Below, piece after piece: positions 16,435-22,063 of a stretch of DNA of 22,063 bases. The DNA lies in NCBI GenBank assembly GCA_002394535.1, contig DGUG01000096.1, positions 4,591 through 26,653 on the forward strand. The letters are read 5' to 3'. Position 1 is the first letter of the stretch. The number at the start of each line of letters is the position of its first letter. Origin of the DNA: Lachnospiraceae bacterium UBA4316. Its GTDB lineage: Bacteria; Bacillota; Clostridia; Lachnospirales; Lachnospiraceae. A program made the translations under genes and the position numbers. Under the pieces are notes generated by a model. That model did not search any database, was not told the origin of the DNA, and saw nothing but the letters and a program-made list of their open reading frames with translations.

Positions 16435-16444
16435 CATCATAACT

Positions 16445-17416
16445 ATGGATGTTACGGTACTTGCAACAGAGATTATTAACGGCCGCAGACTGTCTGAAAA
16501 TGATGATCTTGGCATATTAAAAGAGGCGCCTCTAGAGATGCTTAGTGAAGGGGCGGACAGGATAAGGGAACACTTTATCGGAGACGGGGTGGATCTGTGC
16601 ACAATAATTTCAGGGAAAAACGGTGCCTGCAGCGAAAACTGCAAGTTCTGCGCCCAGTCGGCACACAATCACACAGGCTGTGATGTGTACGGACTCCTTG
16701 ATTATGACGAAATATATGCATTGGCATCGTCAAACGAGAAGGCAGGTGTGGACAGGTTTGCAATCGTTATTTCAGGCCATGGCCCTTCCGATGATGATTT
16801 TGACAGGATAGTTGAGATATACAGGCGGCTTCGCAAGGAACTGAAGATCAGTCTGTGCGCGTCTCTGGGGTTTCTGACGCAGCAGCAGTTTGAGAGGCTG
16901 TATGAAGCAGGTGTGAGAAGCTATCATAACAATATTGAAACGTCTCCGGGCTATTTCAGTAAGATCTGCACCAGCCATACATTTGAAGATAAAGCTGCAA
17001 ATATTAAACGGGCTCAAAAAGCGGGGCTTAATGTATGCTCAGGAGGAATAATCGGTATGGGCGAAACCATGGATGACAGAATTGACATGGCATTTGCACT
17101 TGCCAATCTGGGAATTAAATCTATTCCGGTTAATACGCTGATTCCCATTCCGGGTACCCCACTGGAGAATTTACCGGCTCTTGGCAATGATGAAATATTA
17201 AGGACTATAGCAATCTTTAAATATATCAATCCCGAAGCGGATATCAGGCTGGGAGCAGGAAGGAAACTTATTGACGGAAACGGTGAAGCGGCTTTTAGGA
17301 GCGGTGCAAGCGCCACAATAACCGGAGATATGCTGACCACATCGGGATCGACAATAAAAAGTGACAGGGAAATGCTGATGAAACTCGGAAGAGCAGTAAT
17401 ACAGCCCCGCGGATGA
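16445..17416 (+). CDS. bioB: Biotin synthase (radical SAM), atypical auxiliary-cluster ligands
   Basis: A 323-residue radical SAM enzyme that inserts sulfur into dethiobiotin to make biotin. The SAM cluster motif is CSENCKFC (Cys62, 66, 69). BioB marks are YHNNIETS (160-167), VCSGGIIGMGET (197-208), VNTLIPIPGTPL and RLGAGR (Arg268). In E. coli the second cluster is held by Cys97, Cys128, Cys188 and Arg260. Here Cys138, Cys198 and Arg268 match, but the Cys97 position is alanine (Ala106, in RFAIVIS where E. coli has RFCMGAA). Extra cysteines are at 52, 79 and 175. This suggests the anaerobe-type BioB with a different auxiliary cluster. TAAGGAGG lies ten bases before the ATG. No bioF, bioA or bioD is nearby; a terminator follows. 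Confidence 0.92.
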   Translation: MDVTVLATEIINGRRLSENDDLGILKEAPLEMLSEGADRIREHFIGDGVDLCTIISGKNGACSENCKFCAQSAHNHTGCDVYGLLDYDEIYALASSNEKAGVDRFAIVISGHGPSDDDFDRIVEIYRRLRKELKISLCASLGFLTQQQFERLYEAGVRSYHNNIETSPGYFSKICTSHTFEDKAANIKRAQKAGLNVCSGGIIGMGETMDDRIDMAFALANLGIKSIPVNTLIPIPGTPLENLPALGNDEILRTIAIFKYINPEADIRLGAGRKLIDGNGEAAFRSGASATITGDMLTTSGSTIKSDREMLMKLGRAVIQPRG

Positions 17417-17420
17417 TTTA

Positions 17421-17454
17421 GAAAGGAACATGATATGTTCCTTTTCTTTTTTTT
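17421..17454 (+). terminator. Rho-independent terminator after bioB
   Basis: AAAGGAACAT at 17422-17431 and ATGTTCCTTT at 17435-17444 form a perfect ten-base-pair stem with a GAT loop. The T-rich tail runs to 17454 with one C. It separates the symporter-bioB operon from recJ. Confidence 0.93.
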
Positions 17455-17482
17455 ACATAAATAGAGATCTTAATGATATAAT
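17452..17482 (+). promoter_or_regulatory. recJ promoter, overlapping the bioB terminator tail
   Basis: A perfect TATAAT at 17477-17482 with the extended element TGA before it, and TTTACA at 17452-17457 with a long 19-base spacer. The start point would fall near 17489, at or next to the recJ ATG at 17490. Confidence 0.6.
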
Positions 17483-17489
17483 GCTTTGT

Positions 17490-19238
17490 ATGAGTAACAA
17501 AAAATGGGTCGTGGTGGCTAAGGGCGCCGATTACAATAAAATAGCCAAGGATTTCGGAATCAGTCCGTATCTGGCAAGGATCATCAGAAACAGGGGAGCT
17601 GTTACCGATGAGGAGATTGATATGTTTCTTAACGGAGACATTTCCAAAATGCATGATCCCTCCCTTATGAAAGATATGGAAACGGCCGCTTCTATTCTTG
17701 CGGATGCGATAGAAGCCCAGGTGCCGGTAAGAATAGTCGGAGATTACGATATCGACGGCGTATGTGCGTCATATATACTGAAAAAGGGTATAGGTGCTGC
17801 CGGAGGAGTTGTGGATGTCAGACTCCCCGAGCGGATAAAGGACGGTTACGGCATTAATGAGAATATTATAAGAACCGCATATGATGACGGAATCGAGCTT
17901 ATAGTAACGTGTGATAACGGGATTGCCGCAGCTGCCGAAGCTGCCCTTGCACAGTCACTGGGTATGAGTATTATAGTTACGGATCATCATGAAGTGCCGT
18001 ATGAGGAAGTTGACGGCATTAAACACTACAGGCTTCCGGCCGCCGATGCGGTGGTAGATCCGAAAAGAGAAGACTGTACATACCCTTTTTCCGGGATATG
18101 CGGGGCCATGGTAGCATATAAGCTTATATGCTATATGTATGATCACTGCGATATAGGTGATATGGTAGAGAATAGGGAAAGCCTGCTTGAGGAACTGCTT
18201 ACCTTTGCGGCTTTTGCAACGGTAGGCGATCTTATGGAGCTTACGGAAGAAAATCGTATAGCCGTAAAATTCGGTCTGGACAGATTAAAGGATACACCAA
18301 ATGCCGGCATGAGGGCGCTTATAGAGGCGACTGGTCTTAGTGGCGGAAAGATTACGGCATATCATGTGGGCTTTGTACTGGGACCCTGCATAAACGCCAC
18401 GGGACGGCTGGAGACTGCCGATGCGGCACTTGACCTGTTTACGGAAGAAGACTATGATGTGGCTCTTGGCAAGGCCGGGGAACTTGTTAAGATCAACGAG
18501 AGCCGCAAGAATATGACGGTGGCTTTTACAAACAAAGCGATCAAACTTGTTGAGGAGAAGTATAAAAGTGATAAGGTGCTTGTGGTATATATGCCGGAAT
18601 GCCATGAGAGTCTGGCGGGGATTGTTGCCGGAAGGCTCCGGGAACATTTCTACAAGCCGTCTATCGTACTGACGGATGACATTGAAGGTAACATAAAAGG
18701 CAGCGGAAGATCCATAGAGCAGTACTCAATGTATGATGAGCTGAACAAGGTCTGCGAACTGTTCACCAAATTCGGCGGACACAAAATGGCGGCGGGACTG
18801 TCAATGCCTGCAGGGACAGCAGATCTGTTGAGGGAAAGGCTCAACGGAATATGTACGCTGACCGATGAGGATCTTATTGAGAAGATAAGGATAGATATCC
18901 CGCTTCCCGTCGGGTATGTGAATGAAGCTTTTGTAGAAGAAATTGACAGGCTTGAGCCCTTCGGAGTATCCAATCCGAAGCCGGTATTTGCCGAGAAGGA
19001 CGTACCGGTAAGGAGCATACAGCTTCTGGGGAAAAACAGGAATCTTCTCAAAATGGTACTTGAAGGAAAAAATGCCGCAGGGGATGCGGTTGCTGTTGAG
19101 GCTGTATATTTCGGTGATACCGAGGGAGCATATGAGGAACTAAGAGACAGGACGAGTGTGTCGGTATTGTACCAGCCGGGGGTAAACGAGTATAACGGAA
19201 GGCGCAGCATCCAGCTTGTGATAAAGGATTATATCTGA
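17490..19238 (+). CDS. recJ: Single-stranded-DNA exonuclease RecJ
   Basis: A 582-residue DHH-family 5'-3' exonuclease used in recombination and repair. Catalytic motifs are DYDIDG (85-90), CDNGIAA, DHH (165-167) and, in the DHHA1 domain, GGHKMAAG (from 429). A C-terminal RecJ-type OB region follows (FGVSNPKPVF onwards). Length is typical for Firmicutes. The frame is open to 17430, but that stretch crosses the bioB terminator and the -10 box, so the ATG at 17490 is chosen; the protein then begins at the family's KWVV-like strand. No Shine-Dalgarno sequence precedes it. apt and rel, frequent neighbours of recJ, are not next to it here. Confidence 0.93.
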   Translation: MSNKKWVVVAKGADYNKIAKDFGISPYLARIIRNRGAVTDEEIDMFLNGDISKMHDPSLMKDMETAASILADAIEAQVPVRIVGDYDIDGVCASYILKKGIGAAGGVVDVRLPERIKDGYGINENIIRTAYDDGIELIVTCDNGIAAAAEAALAQSLGMSIIVTDHHEVPYEEVDGIKHYRLPAADAVVDPKREDCTYPFSGICGAMVAYKLICYMYDHCDIGDMVENRESLLEELLTFAAFATVGDLMELTEENRIAVKFGLDRLKDTPNAGMRALIEATGLSGGKITAYHVGFVLGPCINATGRLETADAALDLFTEEDYDVALGKAGELVKINESRKNMTVAFTNKAIKLVEEKYKSDKVLVVYMPECHESLAGIVAGRLREHFYKPSIVLTDDIEGNIKGSGRSIEQYSMYDELNKVCELFTKFGGHKMAAGLSMPAGTADLLRERLNGICTLTDEDLIEKIRIDIPLPVGYVNEAFVEEIDRLEPFGVSNPKPVFAEKDVPVRSIQLLGKNRNLLKMVLEGKNAAGDAVAVEAVYFGDTEGAYEELRDRTSVSVLYQPGVNEYNGRRSIQLVIKDYI

Positions 19239-19420
19239 GCTGTTAAGAGAATAGGAAAGGCCTCCGGGGGCGGAGACCTTTACCATCTTATGAGGGGGAG
19301 ATAGTGAGTGTTCATCAACTATCTGAATACATAGTAAAAAACAATTGTGTTTAAACTGTGTTCAAATAGTGAATTATTTATTATTGATAAATATATGCTA
19401 ATACGGAGGAAATACCAACA
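19239..19420. other. Structured AT-rich gap between recJ and murE
   Basis: AAAGG-C-CTCCG (19256-19266) pairs with CGGAG-A-CCTTT (19271-19281) around GGGG; it looks like a terminator stem but has no T-run. AGATAGT (19299-19305) and ACTATCT (19318-19324) form a second stem. Two tandem 11-base copies of a TGTGTT(T/C)AAA(C/T) unit lie at 19346-19367. No clear -35/-10 pair was found, although murE probably has its own promoter here. GGAGGA before the murE start is the only clear functional element. Confidence 0.5.
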
Positions 19421-20899
19421 TTGAAGTCTTTAATGGAATTATGCAGGGACTTTGAATATGAAGTTCTGTGCGGCAGTATGGACAAAACATATACGGAGTT
19501 TGTGACCGACAACAGGAAGCTTGCAAAGGGATGTGTATATGTTTGTATAAAAGGTGCCAATTTTGACGGACATACATGCGTTGGACAGGCTGTAGCGGCA
19601 GGTGCGGCACTTATAGTAGTCGAAAGAGACCGATCCGGGCTTGAGTGTCCTGACGATACTAAGGATACAACCATAATTAAAGTTGAATCCACAAGGGCGG
19701 CGATGGCGTATATTTCGTGCGCACATTACGATTATCCCGCAAAGGAGCTTGTAACCATCGGTATCACCGGGACCAAGGGCAAGACAACCACAACTTATCT
19801 TATCAGGTCAATACTTGAGCAGGCAGGCCGGAAGGTAGGGCTTATCGGAACCATCGAGACGATAATAGGGGAGGAGCACAAACCGGCAGCCAACACAACC
19901 CCTGACTCTCCGGCTCTGCAGAAGATGCTTCGGCAAATAGCCGACTGCGGGTGCGATACGGTTGTAATGGAAGTTTCCAGCCAGGGGCTGATGCTTCACA
20001 GGACACTCGGAATTAACTTTGATATCGGGATTTTTACCAATATAGAGCCCGACCATATAGGACCGAACGAACATACGGATTTCGAACAGTATCTCGCCTG
20101 CAAGGCAATGCTTTTTAAACAGTGCAAAACAGGAATAGTAAATGCCGATGATAAGCATATCGATTCCATACTCAGGGACAGTACATGCGATGTTATCAAA
20201 TACGGATTCAAGGAAGGTCTTGACTATTCTGCCAAGAACGTGAAGTTCGTAGGAGAGGGATCACATCTCGGAATGGAATTTGACGTATGCGGAAGGGCCA
20301 ATTATCCGGTCAGGATCAATATGCCCGGACGATTTTCCGTGTATAACGGACTGTGTGCGGTTGCGGTCTGTGACGTGCTGGGAATAGATGCTGTAACGGT
20401 TCAAAGCGTACTTCCGAAAGGACACGTAAAGGGCAGGATCGAGCCTGTAAAGGTATCGGATGATTTTACGCTTCTGATTGATTATGCACATAATGCCATG
20501 GCGCTTGAAAGTCTTCTTACAACACTTCGCGAGTACAATCCGGCGCGGCTCATATGTCTGTTCGGATGCGGAGGTAACAGATCAAGGGACAGAAGGTTTG
20601 AAATGGGAGAGGTTTCAGGACGTCTTGCGGACTTTACGGTTATCACATCCGATAACCCGAGATATGAAGATCCCATGGATATAATCGCGGATATAGAAAC
20701 CGGAATAAGGCATACTACCGGAAAATACATTAAAATACCCGACCGTAAAGATGCGATACGTTACTGTATCAGAAACGGTAAAAAGGGTGATATAATAGTA
20801 CTGGCGGGAAAAGGACACGAAGATTATCAGGAGATCAAAGGTGTCAAGCATCCGATGGATGAGAGGGTGCTGATCGCCGAGATACTTGCGGAAAAATAA
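19421..20899 (+). CDS. murE: UDP-MurNAc-tripeptide synthetase, meso-diaminopimelate-adding
   Basis: A 492-residue Mur ligase that adds the third amino acid to the peptidoglycan precursor in the cytoplasm. It shows an N-terminal UDP-binding domain (VCIKGANFDGHTC), the ATP loop GITGTKGKTTT (Lys121), TTPDSPALQ, the central EVSSQGL and the carbamylated-lysine region YLACKAMLF. The specificity motif is DNPRYEDP (from 411); DNPR marks meso-diaminopimelate enzymes, so the wall should be DAP-type. The start is TTG at 19421 with GGAGGA about 11 bases upstream; the next ATG (19433) would be too far from it. A small membrane protein follows after 24 bases. Confidence 0.95.
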   Translation: MKSLMELCRDFEYEVLCGSMDKTYTEFVTDNRKLAKGCVYVCIKGANFDGHTCVGQAVAAGAALIVVERDRSGLECPDDTKDTTIIKVESTRAAMAYISCAHYDYPAKELVTIGITGTKGKTTTTYLIRSILEQAGRKVGLIGTIETIIGEEHKPAANTTPDSPALQKMLRQIADCGCDTVVMEVSSQGLMLHRTLGINFDIGIFTNIEPDHIGPNEHTDFEQYLACKAMLFKQCKTGIVNADDKHIDSILRDSTCDVIKYGFKEGLDYSAKNVKFVGEGSHLGMEFDVCGRANYPVRINMPGRFSVYNGLCAVAVCDVLGIDAVTVQSVLPKGHVKGRIEPVKVSDDFTLLIDYAHNAMALESLLTTLREYNPARLICLFGCGGNRSRDRRFEMGEVSGRLADFTVITSDNPRYEDPMDIIADIETGIRHTTGKYIKIPDRKDAIRYCIRNGKKGDIIVLAGKGHEDYQEIKGVKHPMDERVLIAEILAEK

Positions 20900-20923
20900 G
20901 TTTATTAAACGGAGGTAAAAATC

Positions 20924-21163
20924 ATGTGGTCATTTATTGCAGCTCTTATTATCGGTGGTGTATCGGGCTGGCTTGCCGGTAAGATCATGGGAACGTCCCA
21001 TTCAGTGATCATTAACATCATTCTGGGTCTTGTGGGCGGTGCCCTGGGCGGATGGCTCGGCGGTCTCATCGGAATCGGTGCGACGGGGACAATCGGCTCG
21101 ATCATTATATCCGTAGCAGGTGCGTGTCTGCTCATATGGATATCGAGGAAGATATTCAAATAA
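20924..21163 (+). CDS. GlsB/YeaQ/YmgE-family small membrane protein
   Basis: A 79-residue, glycine-rich, almost wholly hydrophobic protein with three short membrane helices (ALIIGGVSGWLAGKIMG, IILGLVGGALGGWLGGLIG, IGSIIISVAGACLLIW) and a basic end. This matches the GlsB/YeaQ/YmgE family, formerly called transglycosylase-associated protein; members are linked to general and envelope stress, but mechanism is unproven. GGAGGT at 20911-20916 precedes the ATG. It follows murE by 24 bases and is probably cotranscribed with it. Confidence 0.88.
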   Translation: MWSFIAALIIGGVSGWLAGKIMGTSHSVIINIILGLVGGALGGWLGGLIGIGATGTIGSIIISVAGACLLIWISRKIFK

Positions 21164-21167
21164 GTAT

Positions 21168-21196
21168 TTGATTAATATATGGTTTTTTGATATCAT
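21168..21196 (+). promoter_or_regulatory. Candidate promoter of the CNNM/CorC-type gene
   Basis: TTGATT at 21168-21173 and TATCAT at 21191-21196 (five of six matches) are separated by 17 bases. Transcription would start near 21203, about 34 bases before the ATG at 21237. Confidence 0.5.
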
Positions 21197-21236
21197 TACG
21201 CATTATATCGTAAAGCCGAGGTGAAAGATCCATATT

Positions 21237-22063
21237 ATGGACCCTGACAGTCGAACTATAATCATAGTTTGTTTGTTGTTTGTTGCATCAGCATATTGTG
21301 CCCTTACCGAGACGGCAGTATCAAGTGTCTCCAGAACGAAGATCAAGGTTAGGGCAGACAAGGGGAACGGCAGTGCCCAAAAGGTAATGTATGTCCTTGA
21401 TAATTTTGAAGATGCGATAACGACTCTTCTGATATGTACTAATATTGCACATATAGCCGCAGCGAGTGTTGCGACGGCAGCCGTCACGAGAAGATGGGGG
21501 CTGTCGGCTGTTACGGCATCTACTTTTATCATGACTCTTGCCATGTTCCTTATCGGCGAGATGCTTCCAAAGAGTATCGGTAAGAAGTTAAGTGAGAAAT
21601 CCAGCCTTGCCTGCGCAGGGCTTCTTGTGGTGCTCATGAAAGTGCTGCGTCCCATTACAGCTGTCCTGTCGGGTATCGGCAAACTGACTCTCAGGATTGC
21701 AGGGAGCCGGGAAGAGGTTTCCGTTACCGAGGATGAGATATACGATATTATAGAAGATATGACCGAAGATGGCAGCATTGATGAGGAACAGAGCGAACTG
21801 ATCTCATCCGCTCTCTCCTTCGGAGACATAACAGTCACGTCTATAATGACCCCAAGGGTTGATGTTGAAGGTATCGATATCAATATGTCAAGAGAAGACA
21901 TTCTGAATGAGATCCTCAAGCAGAATCATTCCAGACTCATCGTCTACGACAAAACAATAGACAAGGTCGTGGGCGTCCTTCAGATACGAAGATTCTTAAA
22001 ATCATATATTTCACGTCATGTCATACCCGATATCAGACGTATGACCGACCAGGTGTTCTTTGC
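21237..22063 (+). CDS. CNNM/CorC-family (HlyC/TlyC-type) membrane protein, 3' end outside the window
   Basis: The reading frame from the ATG at 21237 is open to the window edge, giving 275 residues. The CNNM (DUF21) membrane domain comes first (IIIVCLLFVASAYCALTETA, several helices, GEMLPKSIGKK). Then follow an acidic linker (VTEDEIYDIIEDMTEDGSID) and the first CBS domain starting at IMTPRVDVEGID, with HSRLIVYD and VGVLQIRRFL. Family members are implicated in Mg2+ or other cation efflux, or in Na+-coupled transport; older 'hemolysin' labels are misleading. GAGGTGA lies 12 bases upstream. The second CBS repeat and any CorC_HlyC domain are beyond the edge. Confidence 0.92.
   Translation, partial: MDPDSRTIIIVCLLFVASAYCALTETAVSSVSRTKIKVRADKGNGSAQKVMYVLDNFEDAITTLLICTNIAHIAAASVATAAVTRRWGLSAVTASTFIMTLAMFLIGEMLPKSIGKKLSEKSSLACAGLLVVLMKVLRPITAVLSGIGKLTLRIAGSREEVSVTEDEIYDIIEDMTEDGSIDEEQSELISSALSFGDITVTSIMTPRVDVEGIDINMSREDILNEILKQNHSRLIVYDKTIDKVVGVLQIRRFLKSYISRHVIPDIRRMTDQVFF

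Noticed and set aside
17430..17489. An earlier start for recJ at 17430
   Set aside because: The extra 20 codons run through the bioB terminator and the -10 box and do not resemble RecJ.
19256..19281. A Rho-independent terminator for recJ
   Set aside because: The stem is good but no T-run follows, so termination cannot be claimed.
21203..21919. 238-codon open frame on the minus strand
   Set aside because: It is antisense to the CNNM/CorC-type gene, whose GEMLPKS and CBS motifs are unmistakable; the minus-strand protein looks like low-complexity Ser/Thr/Ile-rich shadow sequence.

Overview
The window reads as a chromosomal segment of an anaerobic Firmicute of class Clostridia, most likely Lachnospiraceae. 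The reasons are a SCIFF peptide/maturase pair (a hallmark of Clostridia), a fused SecDF, a HemZ-type radical SAM protein, a two-gene SUF system, a biotin synthase lacking a cysteine used by the classical enzyme, and a MurE with the meso-diaminopimelate (DNPR) motif. All recognised genes lie on the + strand, mostly with small gaps or overlaps. No phage, IS element or CRISPR array was seen.

Layout. (1) 1-89: 3' end of a tRNA, then a terminator. (2) 129-10114: one long run without an internal terminator: sufC, sufB-type scaffold, bifunctional (p)ppGpp enzyme, glyoxalase-II-like hydrolase, hemZ, hisS and two zinc-ribbon membrane proteins of unknown role. (3) 10123-14078: a sigma-A-type promoter, the 47-residue SCIFF precursor, a leaky-looking terminator on its stop codon, its radical SAM maturase, secDF and a strong terminator. 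(4) 14077-17454: a terminator-bounded cassette with a BirA-like protein whose ligase motifs are eroded, a BirA-type operator over a near-consensus promoter, a sodium:solute symporter, a structured intergenic stretch and bioB. (5) 17452-21163: a promoter that would make recJ leaderless, recJ, a structured 182-base gap, murE and a small GlsB-type membrane protein. (6) 21168-22063: a promoter and the first 275 codons of a CNNM/CorC-type protein that runs off the window.

The most interesting part is the biotin cassette. A regulator-like BirA paralogue with no recognisable C-terminal domain precedes an operator of the form TGTCAACC-N14-GGTTGACA, whose right arm contains the -35 box of the symporter-bioB promoter. 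No bioF, bioA or bioD is present here. The simplest reading is a biotin-responsive unit that imports biotin or a precursor such as dethiobiotin and finishes it with an atypical BioB. This is inference from sequence and layout. The SCIFF-maturase-secDF unit is a known type, but its attenuator-like hairpin and the loss of a conserved SecF aspartate are worth a look.
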